Translations under genes and position numbers: made by a program
Shown here: one piece after another, positions 1 through 11,388 of the stretch
Layout: every line of letters begins with the position of its first letter
Position numbering within the stretch: the first letter of the stretch is position 1
NCBI RefSeq assembly: GCF_039555335.1
Contig: NC_092635.1
Span: forward strand, 52,891,755 to 52,955,754
DNA length: 64,000 nucleotides
Origin: Amphiura filiformis
Taxonomy: Eukaryota; Echinodermata; Ophiuroidea; Amphilepidida; Amphiuridae
Direction of reading: 5' to 3'
The notes under the pieces: model-generated
The model's database searches: none
Told to the model about the DNA's origin: nothing
What the model saw: only the letters and a program-made list of their open reading frames with translations

Positions 1-3000
1 GATATATTACATTATGCGAATCCTGCTATCTACTGAAGATAGCTCAATAAATTACATTGCGTGAATGCTGCTATCTAGGCTACTGAAGATAGCTCGACAT
101 TTACATTAGGTGAATGCTGCTATCTACTGAAGATAACTCAATCAATTGTTTGAATGCTGCTAACTCCTGAAGATAGCTCGATATCTTGCGATAAATAACA
201 TGTGAATGCTGCTATCTACTGAAAATAGCTCGATATATTACATTATGCGAATCTTGCTATATCTACTGAAGATAACTCAATAAATTACATTGCGTGAATG
301 CTGGAAATATATAGACCAATAAATTACATTAGGTGAATGCTGCTATCTACTGAAGATAGCTCAATAAATTACATTGTGTTAATGCTGCTATCTACTGAAG
401 ATAGCTGGATATATTACATTATGCGAATCCTGCTATCTACTAAAGATAGCTCAATAAATTACCGGTACATTGTGTAAATGCTGCTATCCACTGAAGATAG
501 CTCGATATTTACATTATGAGAATCTTGCTATCTACTGAAGATAATGAATTACATTGTGGGAATGCTGCTATCTACTGAAGATATATTACATTATGCGAAT
601 CCTGCTATCTACTGAAGATAGCTCGATATTTACATCATGCGAATCTTGCTATCTACTGAAGATAATGAATTACATTGTGGGAATGCTGCTATCTACTGAA
701 GATATATTACATTATTCGAATCATGCTATCTACTGAAGATAGCTCAATAAATTACATTGTGTGAATACTGCTATCTACTGAAGATAGCTCGATATAGTAC
801 ATGCGAATCATGCTATCTACTGAAGATAGCTCAATATATTACATTGTGTGAATGTTGACATCTACTGAAGATAGCTCGATATATTACATTATGCGAATCC
901 TGCTATCTACTGAAGATAGCTCGATATTTACATCATGCGAATCTTGCTATCTACTGAAGATAATGAATTACATTGTGGGAATGCTGCTATCTACTGAAGA
1001 TATATTACATTATTCGAATCATGCTATCTACTGAAGATAGCTCAATAAATTACATTGTGTGAATACTGCTATCTACTGAAGATAGCTCGATATAGTACAT
1101 GCGAATCATGCTATCTACTGAAGATAGCTCAATATATTACATCGTGTGAATGTTAACATCTACTGAAGATAGCTCGATATATTACATTATGCGAATCCTG
1201 CTATCTACTGAAGATAGCTCAATATATTACATTATGCGAATCCTGCTATCTACTGAAGATAGCTCAATAAATTACATTGTGTAATATATAGCAGTATTCA
1301 CACAGTGTAATTTATTGAGCTACGATAGCAGGATTGGCATATATCGAGCATATATCGAGCTATCTTCAGTAGATGGCAGCATTAACACAATGTAATTTAT
1401 TGAGGTATCTTCAGTAGATAGCAGCATTCACCAAATGTAATTTATTGGTCTATATATCTCCAGCATTCACACAATGTAATTTATTGAGCTATCTTCAGTA
1501 GATAGCAGCATTCACCAAATGTGATTTATTGGTTTATATATCTCCAGCTTCAGTATTGAGCTATCTTCAGTAGATAGCTCAATATATTACATTATGTGAA
1601 TCCTGCTATCTTCAGTAGATAGCAGGATTCGCATAATGTAATATATTGAGCTATCTTCAGTAGATGTCAACATTCACACAATATAATTTATTAAGCTATC
1701 TTCAGTAGATAGCATATAGCATGATTGTGTGAATGCTGCTATCTACTGAAGATATAGCTCGATATATTACATTATGCGAATCCTGTTATCTACTGAAGAT
1801 AGCTTAATAAATTGCATTGCGTGAATGTTGACATCTACTGAAGATAGCTCGATATATTACATTATGCGAATCCTGCTATCTACTGAAGATAGCTCAATAT
1901 ATTACATTGTGTTAATGCTGCCATCTACTGAAGATAGCTCGATATATGCCAATCCTGCTACCGTATCTACTGAAGATAGCTCAATAAATTACATTGTGTG
2001 AATGCTGCTATCTACTGAAGATAGCTCGATATATTACATTATGCGAATCGTGCTATCTGCTGAAGATAGCTCAATAAATTACATTGTGTTAATGCTGCCA
2101 TCTACTGAAGATAGCTCGACATATGCCAATCCTGCTACCGTATCTACTGAAGATAGCTTAATAAATTACATTGTGTGAATACTGCTATCTACTGAAGATA
2201 GCTCGATATAGTATATGCGAACCATGCTATAGCTTAATAAATTACATTGTGTGAATGTTGACATCTACTGAAGATAGCTCGATATATTACATTATGCGAA
2301 TCCTGCTATCTACTGAAGATAGCTCAATATATTACATTATGCGAATCCTGCTATCTACTGAAGATATAGCTCGATATATTACATTATGCGAATCCTGTTA
2401 TCTACTGAAGATAGCTTAATAATTACATTGTGTTAATGCTGCTATCTACTGAAGATAGCTCGATATATTACATTATGCGAATCATGCTATCTACTGAAGA
2501 TAGCTCAATGAATTACATTGTGTGAATGCTGCTATCTACTGAAGATAGCTCAATATATTACATTATGCGAATCGTGCTATATATACTGAAGATAGCTCAA
2601 TGAATTACATTGTGTGAATGCTGCTATCTACTGAAGATAGCTCAATATATTACATTATGCGAATCATGCTATCTACTGAAGATAGCTCAATATATTACAT
2701 TATGCGAATCGTGCTATCTACTGAAGATAGCTCAATATATTACATTGTGTGAATACTGCTATCTGCTGAAGATAGCTCGATATAGTATATGCGAATCATG
2801 CTATCTACTGAAGATAGCTTAATAAATTATATTGTGTGAATGCTGTTATCTACTGAAGATAGCTCAATAAATTACATTATGCGAATCGTGCTATCTACTG
2901 AAGATAGCTCAATATATTACATTTTGTGAATACTGCTATCTGCTGAAGATAGCTCGATATAGTATATGCGAATCATGCTATCTACTGAAGATAGCTCAAT

Positions 3001-4190
3001 ATATTACATTATGCGAATCCTGCTATCTATACTGAAGATAGCTCAATATATTACATTATGCGAATCGTGCTATATACTGAAGATAGCTCAATATATTACA
3101 TTGTGTGAATACTGCTATCTACTGAAGATAGCTCAATATATTACATTGTGTGAATGCTGCTATCTACTGAAGATAGCTTGATATATTACATTATGCGAAT
3201 CCTGCTACTGAAGCTAGCTCAATAAATTACACTATGTGAATGCTGCTATCTACTGACGATAGCTGAATGAATTACATTGAGTGAATGCTAGTATTATCTA
3301 CTGAAGATAGCCCAATAAATTACATTGTGTGAATGCTGCTAATTACTGAAGATAGCTTGATATATTACATTATGCGAATCCTGCTATCTACTGAAGATAG
3401 CAGCATTCACATAGTGTAATTTATTGAGCTATCTACTGAAGATAGCTGAATAAATTACATTAAGTGAATACTACTAAGTACTATCTACTGAGGATAGCTC
3501 AATATATTACATTGGAGTGAATGCTGCTATCTACAATCCACGAAAAAAAGGTTGGCACACTTTGTCTGTCTTTTGGTATATCTCTGCCCCTGCTCTCCCA
3601 ATTCAATGTTGGACCAAGCCATGTTGTCAACAGGCCCGTGAGACCCTCCAACATTGAAAGATGGGGAGTGGGGAAGGTGAGATATAGGGGTAGTCTGTAC
3701 TTCACATACTGCATGTATGTTTCACTCGCCTCTCCAATTTTGATAGGGCACGCATTTCAATTGTTTAGTGCAAGTGTGCCAACTATTAATTTCGCGGATT
3801 GTAGGCCTACTGAAGATAGCTCGATATATTACATTATGCGAATCTTGCTATCTACTGAAGATAGCTCAATAAATTACACTGTGCGGATGCTGTTATCTAC
3901 TGAAGATAGCTAAATAAATTACATTGTGTGAATGCTGCTATCTACTGAAGATAGCTCGATAAATTACATTGCGTGAATGCTGCTATTTACTGAAGCTCGA
4001 TATTTACATTATGCGAATCCTGCTATCTACTGAAGATAGCAGCATTCACACAATAAGCTATCAACTGAAGATAGCTCGATATATTACATTATGCGAATCC
4101 TGCTATCTACTGAAGATAGCTCAATAAATTACATTGTGTGAATGCTGCTATCTTCAGTAGATAGCAGGATTCGCATAATGTAAATATCGT
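1..4190. repeat. 45-bp stem-loop satellite, first segmental copy
   Basis: Nearly the whole stretch is a tandem array of a ~45-bp monomer whose core is GCTATCTACTGAAGATAGC, a 7-bp stem (GCTATCT/AGATAGC) with a 5-base loop. Two monomer flavours alternate, one ending in TTACATTATGCGAATCC and one in TTACATTGTGTGAATGC, giving a ~90-bp dimer. Around 1287-1700 the monomers run in the opposite orientation. The array starts outside the window. Short peptide-like reading frames across it simply follow the repeat and are not genes. Position 1 onward matches position 7575 onward. Confidence 0.95.
3534..3801. mobile_element. TA-target miniature DNA transposon inside the satellite
   Basis: A 268-bp non-satellite insert interrupts one monomer. 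Its ends are inverted repeats (CAATCCACGAAA at the left, reverse complement of TTTCGCGGATTG at the right, then GTTGGCACACTT mirrored by AAGTGTGCCAAC) and it is flanked by TA on both sides, as in mariner/Tc1-type elements. No transposase is present. The same element sits at the equivalent place of the second segmental copy, so it was inserted before that duplication. A 130-codon reading frame across it is satellite/insert read-through, not a gene. Confidence 0.75.
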
Positions 4191-4209
4191 AATATATTAT
4201 TACGAATAC

Positions 4210-4551
4210 CAGTAGCGTAGATATCTTTTTGACATTGGGGGGTTGGAAAAAATTGTTGAAGTATAGTGAATCCACCACCTTATGGCGACAGAATAAGTTT
4301 ATGGTATACTAATGCGCGCGAAGCGCTCGAAAAATTTACCATATTGAAGCTAAATTGGTGAAATATGGTGCAAAAGTGAAATGAATTCGAAAAAATTTGC
4401 ACTTTTGGGGCTAAAATGGCCAAATCTGAGGATCATTTGGTCAGAAAACCACTCACAGGCGTCAACATTGGGGGGATGATTGTATGGACCATCCCCCTGG
4501 CAAAACATTGGGGATTTATCCCCATCGGCCCCCACCGGATCTGCGCCTATG
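4210..4551. mobile_element. Non-autonomous hAT-like element (family A)
   Basis: The 342-bp element starts CAGTAGCGTAGAT and ends in the near inverted repeat ATCTGCGCCTATG. A perfect 8-bp target duplication, ACGAATAC, lies at 4202-4209 and 4552-4559, which is the hAT superfamily signature. There is no transposase. It is a sister copy of the element at 18215-18544, sharing the internal 'gcgcgaagcgc' segment and the 'ggatgattgtatggaccatc' segment near the right end. Confidence 0.85.
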
Positions 4552-4639
4552 ACGAATACAAATATCCATAGGCATATATAATATTCTTACGTAAACAAAT
4601 ACGGAACTTTTCTGTATAAGTCAAAGGTGTAGTGATGGT

Positions 4640-4880
4640 GCAATATGGGGATCTGAACCCGAAAATGTATATTATTCAGCATCGAATTGGTTCGTAAGTC
4701 TCTTGGTTACCGCATCACGCAATTTTGGTATGCCTTCGAGTGCTATAATACTTTTGTGGTGATCGTTTCGATCGTGGTTCATTACTCAAGAGCGTGATCC
4801 CATTGACATAGTAACATTAGCTCAATCGATAAGGCGTTCGACCATGGTGCGAGATGTTGCGGGTTCGAACCCCGGCGATG
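4640..4880. repeat. tRNA-derived (SINE-like) remnants
   Basis: At 4816-4866 on + a box A-like TAGCTCAATCGATAAGGCG is followed by a perfect box B, GGTTCGAACCCC, but the seven-base acceptor arm does not pair (GTAACAT against CGATGGT), so this is not a working tRNA. A second box B-like GGGTTCAGATCCCC can be read on - at about 4646-4660. I read both as tRNA-derived SINE heads or decayed tRNA pseudogenes. Confidence 0.4.
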
Positions 4881-5727
4881 GTTAGTATATACGCTCTCGT
4901 ATAAAAATTGAGTTAGCTTGACATTCCCCTGGACATGGAACTTACTGCTAATTGTTTCGTTGAAACTCGAGGAGCTGATCCTGACTGTGAAGGTAATTTG
5001 TGGAATGCTAGGATGTGCGCTTCTTAGCTGCAAGTCCCTGTGTTGTTGTTTAATGGTTTATGGAATGATATGGGGCTGTAGTGGGCAGCGACAACTTGTA
5101 AAGTGTGCTGAGGTTTGTGGATCAACGTCTAGGCGTTATGAAGTAGGCCCTAGGTCTATACAGAGGCGCATATTATATTAGCCGACTTGTAGGCCTATAG
5201 TCATTAGTATGAATGACTGATTGAAATGATGTGGTATAGGCCTATTTAGATTAATGTAATTATTAAGTCAATCAAATTGCGTGTATTCTTAACAAGACAT
5301 ATCCAGAGAAAGCTCAATATACGTTATGTGAATCATGCTAGCCTACTGAAGCTAGATAGTTCGTCACATGTGAATGCTGCTATCTACTGAAGATATTTTG
5401 ATATATTACATTATGCGAATCCTGCTATCTACTGCAGATAGCTCAATGAATTACATTATGCGAATCGTGCTATCTGCTGAAGATAGCTCGATATATTACA
5501 TTATGAGAATCCTGCTATCTACTGGAGATAGCTCAATATATTGCATTGCGTGAATGCTGCTATCTACTGAAGATAGCTCGATATATTACATTATGCGAAT
5601 TCTGCTATCTACTGAAGATAGCAGCATTTACACAATGTAATTTATTGAGCTATCTACTGAAGATATCTCGATATTTACATTATGCGAATCCTGCTATCTA
5701 CTGAAGATAACTCAATAAATCATATGG

Positions 5728-6330
5728 AAAGGTTTCTATACAAAACGGTTCTCTTATAAACCATCTATACACAGTTTCCACCTCGATGCCCCCCTGAGCA
5801 CACATTTTCGTCCAAGAGCTTCAAAGCAAGCAGTGAATTGTCTCCACACAGTCTTTGATTACACTACACGGTTGAGTGCACAGCATCGTAAGAGCTGTGG
5901 AGCTTCTGGCTGGAAAATGGGCCTCTGTAATTGGTTTTGTCGAAACCTCAAGTGTTCCCTTCATACAATCAGAATTTTTTTCATATCAAATGAAAGCTAA
6001 CACTTCCCCCTAAAAGCACTTTTCGTCATTAGGTCAACAGATAACGCAATTCAATGCTATATAGCAAGGCGAATGTGGTCAATCTGTTGAAAACTGCCTA
6101 TCCATGCACATTTTTTGACCAAAATGTAGGTTTTAAAAGTCAAAACCTCAAGTGTTCCTTACAATATTTTTCAAATTTAATGTCATTAAATGAAAAAGCA
6201 CACTTATATTGTCCTCATATTAGCGTCATTAGAATGAGCAATGGCCAATTCTATTTAAATTGCAAATCTTGTGCAAAAAGTTACTATTTTCGCCTGTTTT
6301 GTCATACGGTTGTATCATTGTGTTATTGCT
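5728..6330. other. Non-satellite block within the duplicated unit, copy 1
   Basis: Unique sequence of about 600 bp, starting near 'catatggaaaggtttctata', lies between satellite monomers. It encodes at most a 103-codon reading frame (6054-6365) that runs into the satellite, matches no family I recognise and has no start or codon signal to favour it. I see no inverted ends or target duplications. It repeats at 6768-7375. Confidence 0.6.
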
Positions 6331-6767
6331 GCTATCTACTGAAATTAGCTCGATGTATTACATAATGCGAATCCTGCCATCTACTGAAGATGGCTCAATA
6401 AATTACATTGTGTAATTACTGCTATCTACTGAAAATAGCAGGATTCGCATAATGTAAATATCGAGCTATCTACTGCAGATAGCTCAATGAATTACATTAT
6501 GCGAATCGTGCTATCTACTGAAGATAGCTCGATATATTACATTATGAGAATCCTGCTATCTACTGGAGATAGCTCAATATATTGCATTGCGTGAATGCTG
6601 CTATCTACTGAAGATAGCTCGATATATTACATTATGCGAATTCTGCTATCTACTGAAGATAGCAGCATTTACACAATGTAATTTATTGAGCTATCTACTG
6701 AAGATATCTCGATATTTACATTATGCGAATCCTGCTATCTACTGAAGATAACTCAATAAATCATATG

Positions 6768-7375
6768 GAAAGGTTTCTATACAAAAACGGTTCTCTTATA
6801 AACCATCTATACACAGTTTCCACCTCGATGCCCCCCTGAGCACACATTTTCGTCCAAGAGCTTCAAAGCAAGCAGTGAATTGTCTCCACACAGTCTTTGA
6901 TTACACTACACGGTTGAGTGCACAGCATCGTAAGAGCTGTGGGGCTTCTGGCTGGAAAATGGGCCTCTGTAATTGGTTTTTGTCGAAACCTCAAGTGTTC
7001 CCTTCATACAATCAGAATTTTTTTTCATATCAAATGAAAGCTAACACTTCCCCCTAAAAGCACTTTTCGTCATTAGGTCAACAGATAACGCAATTCAATG
7101 CTATATAGCAAGGCGAATGTGGTCAATCTGTTGAAAACTGCCTATCCATGCACATTTTTTGACCAAAATGTAGGTTTTAAAAGTCAAAACCTCAAGTGTT
7201 CCTTACAATATTTTTCAAATTTAATGTCATTAAATGAAAAAGCACACTTATATTGTCCTCATATTAGCGTCATTAGAATGAGCAATGGCCAATTCTATTT
7301 AAATTGCAAATCTTGTGCAAAAAGTTACTATTTTCGCCTGTTTTGTCATACGGTTGTATTATTGTGTTATTGCTG
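6768..7375. other. Non-satellite block within the duplicated unit, copy 2
   Basis: Near-identical copy of 5728-6330 with only scattered differences, mostly one-base changes in A or T runs and one G/A change near 6942. No function is recognised. Confidence 0.6.
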
Positions 7376-10300
7376 CTATCTACTGAAATTAGCTCGATGT
7401 ATTACATAATGCGAATCCTGCCATCTACTGAAGATGGCTCAATAAATTACATTGTGTAATTACTGCTATCTACTTAAGATAGCAGGATTCGCATAATGTA
7501 AATATCGAGCTATCTACTGAAGATAGCTCAATAAATTACACTGTGTGTATGCTGCTATCTACTGAAGATAGCTCGATATATTACATTATGCGAATCCTGC
7601 TATCTACTGAAGATAGCTCAATAAATTACATTGCGTGAATGCTGCTATCTAGGCTACTGAAGATAGCTCGACATTTACATTAGGTGAATGCTGCTATCTA
7701 CTGAAGATAACTCAATCAATTGTTTGAATGCTGCTAACTCCTGAAGATAGCTCGATATCTTGCGATAAATAACATGTGAATGCTGCTATCTACTGAAAAT
7801 AGCTCGATATATTACATTATGCGAATCTTGCTATATCTACTGAAGATAACTCAATAAATTACATTGCGTGAATGCTGGAAATATATAGACCAATAAATTA
7901 CATTAGGTGAATGCTGCTATCTACTGAAGATAGCTCAATAAATTACATTGTGTTAATGCTGCTATCTACTGAAGATAGCTGGATATATTACATTATGCGA
8001 ATCCTGCTATCTACTAAAGATAGCTCAATAAATTACCGGTACATTGTGTAAATGCTGCTATCCACTGAAGATAGCTCGATATTTACATTATGAGAATCTT
8101 GCTATCTACTGAAGATAATGAATTACATTGTGGGAATGCTGCTATCTACTGAAGATATATTACATTATGCGAATCCTGCTATCTACTGAAGATAGCTCGA
8201 TATTTACATCATGCGAATCTTGCTATCTACTGAAGATAATGAATTACATTGTGGGAATGCTGCTATCTACTGAAGATATATTACATTATTCGAATCATGC
8301 TATCTACTGAAGATAGCTCAATAAATTACATTGTGTGAATACTGCTATCTACTGAAGATAGCTCGATATAGTACATGCGAATCATGCTATCTACTGAAGA
8401 TAGCTCAATATATTACATTGTGTGAATGTTGACATCTACTGAAGATAGCTCGATATATTACATTATGCGAATCCTGCTATCTACTGAAGATAGCTCGATA
8501 TTTACATCATGCGAATCTTGCTATCTACTGAAGATAATGAATTACATTGTGGGAATGCTGCTATCTACTGAAGATATATTACATTATTCGAATCATGCTA
8601 TCTACTGAAGATAGCTCAATAAATTACATTGTGTGAATACTGCTATCTACTGAAGATAGCTCGATATAGTACATGCGAATCATGCTATCTACTGAAGATA
8701 GCTCAATATATTACATTGTGTGAATGTTAACATCTACTGAAGATAGCTCGATATATTACATTATTGTGCGAATCCTGCTATCTACTGAAGATAGCTCAAT
8801 ATATTACATTATGCGAATCCTGCTATCTACTGAAGATAGCTCAATAAATTACATTGTGTAATATATAGCAGTATTCACACAGTGTAATTTATTGAGCTAC
8901 GATAGCAGGATTGGCATATATCGAGCATATATCGAGCTATCTTCAGTAGATGGCAGCATTAACACAATGTAATTTATTGAGGTATCTTCAGTAGATAGCA
9001 GCATTCACCAAATGTAATTTATTGGTCTATATATCTCCAGCATTCACACAATGTAATTTATTGAGCTATCTTCAGTAGATAGCAGCATTCACCAAATGTG
9101 ATTTATTGGTTTATATATCTCCAGCATTTACACAATGTAATTTATTGAGCTATCTTCAGTAGATAGCTCAATATATTACATTATGCGAATCCTGCTATCT
9201 TCAGTAGATAGCAGGATTCGCATAATGTAATATATTGAGCTATCTTCAGTAGATGTCAACATTCACACAATATAATTTATTAAGCTATCTTCAGTAGATA
9301 GCATATAGCATGATTGTGTGAATGCTGCTATCTACTGAAGATATAGCTCGATATATTACATTATGCGAATCCTGTTATCTACTGAAGATAGCTTAATAAA
9401 TTGCATTGCGTGAATGTTGACATCTACTGAAGATAGCTCGATATATTACATTATGCGAATCCTGCTATCTACTGAAGATAGCTCAATATATTACATTGTG
9501 TTAATGCTGCCATCTACTGAAGATAGCTCGATATATGCCAATCCTGCTACCGTATCTACTGAAGATAGCTCAATAAATTACATTGTGTGAATGCTGCTAT
9601 CTACTGAAGATAGCTCGATATATTACATTATGCGAATCGTGCTATCTGCTGAAGATAGCTCAATAAATTACATTGTGTTAATGCTGCCATCTACTGAAGA
9701 TAGCTCGACATATGCCAATCCTGCTACCGTATCTACTGAAGATAGCTTAATAAATTACATTGTGTGAATACTGCTATCTACTGAAGATAGCTCGATATAG
9801 TATATGCGAACCATGCTATAGCTTAATAAATTACATTGTGTGAATGTTGACATCTACTGAAGATAGCTCGATATATTACATTATGCGAATCCTGCTATCT
9901 ACTGAAGATAGCTCAATATATTACATTATGCGAATCCTGCTATCTACTGAAGATATAGCTCGATATATTACATTATGCGAATCCTGTTATCTACTGAAGA
10001 TAGCTTAATAATTACATTGTGTTAATGCTGCTATCTACTGAAGATAGCTCGATATATTACATTATGCGAATCATGCTATCTACTGAAGATAGCTCAATGA
10101 ATTACATTGTGTGAATGCTGCTATCTACTGAAGATAGCTCAATATATTACATTATGCGAATCGTGCTATATATACTGAAGATAGCTCAATGAATTACATT
10201 GTGTGAATGCTGCTATCTACTGAAGATAGCTCAATATATTACATTATGCGAATCATGCTATCTACTGAAGATAGCTCAATATATTACATTATGCGAATCG

Positions 10301-11120
10301 TGCTATCTACTGAAGATAGCTCAATATATTACATTGTGTGAATACTGCTATCTGCTGAAGATAGCTCGATATAGTATATGCGAATCATGCTATCTACTGA
10401 AGATAGCTTAATAAATTATATTGTGTGAATGCTGTTATCTACTGAAGATAGCTCAATAAATTACATTATGCGAATCGTGCTATCTACTGAAGATAGCTCA
10501 ATATATTACATTTTGTGAATACTGCTATCTGCTGAAGATAGCTCGATATAGTATATGCGAATCATGCTATCTACTGAAGATAGCTCAATATATTACATTA
10601 TGCGAATCCTGCTATCTATACTGAAGATAGCTCAATATATTACATTATGCGAATCGTGCTATATACTGAAGATAGCTCAATATATTACATTGTGTGAATA
10701 CTGCTATCTACTGAAGATAGCTCAATATATTACATTGTGTGAATGCTGCTATCTACTGAAGATAGCTTGATATATTACATTATGCGAATCCTGCTACTGA
10801 AGCTAGCTCAATAAATTACACTATGTGAATGCTGCTATCTACTGACGATAGCTGAATGAATTACATTGAGTGAATGCTAGTATTATCTACTGAAGAGCCC
10901 AATAAATTACATTGTGTGAATGCTGCTAATTACTGAAGATAGCTTGATATATTACATTATGCGAATCCTGCTATCTACTGAAGATAGCAGCATTCACATA
11001 GTGTAATTTATTGAGCTATCTACTGAAGATAGCTGAATAAATTACATTAAGTGAATACTACTAAGTACTATCTACTGAGGATAGCTCAATATATTACATT
11101 GGAGTGAATGCTGCTATCTA

Positions 11121-11388
11121 CAATCCACGAAAAAAAGGTTGGCACACTTTGTCTGTCTTTTGGTATATCTCTGCCCCCGCTCTCCCAATTCAATGTTGGA
11201 CCAAGCCATGTTGTCAACAGGCCCGTGAGACCCTCCAACATTGAAAGATGGGGAGTGGGGAAGGTGAGATATAGGGGTAGTCTGTACTTCACATACTGCA
11301 TGTATGTTTCACTCGCCTCTCCAATTTTGATAGGGCACGCATTTCAATTGTTTAGTGCAAGTGTGCCAACTATTAATTTCGCGGATTG
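11121..11388. mobile_element. Second copy of the TA-target element in the satellite
   Basis: Same 268-bp insert as at 3534-3801, with the same CAATCC/GGATTG ends and TA flanks. It differs by about one base, a C/T change near 11,178. It is present because the host segment was duplicated, not through a second insertion. Confidence 0.75.

Larger units (their letters stand above)
5425..7508. repeat. Tandem duplication of a ~1.04-kb higher-order unit
   Basis: 5425-6466 and 6466-7508 are two adjacent copies at an offset of 1041-1044 bases. Each copy contains satellite monomers flanking a block of about 600 bp that is not satellite. The copies differ by a few single bases and one-base homopolymer changes, so the event is young, or the assembly has retained two haplotypes. 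Confidence 0.9.

Noticed and set aside
3521-3913. 130-codon frame present in both segmental copies
   Set aside because: It translates satellite monomers and a MITE; no independent signal of coding.
4809-4866. Functional tRNA gene
   Set aside because: Boxes A and B are present but the acceptor stem does not pair and the T stem has a mismatch; read as SINE or pseudo-tRNA.
6054-7409. Pair of 103-codon frames, identical but for one residue
   Set aside because: Similarity comes from the 1.04-kb DNA duplication; the frame runs into satellite monomers and has no recognisable domain.
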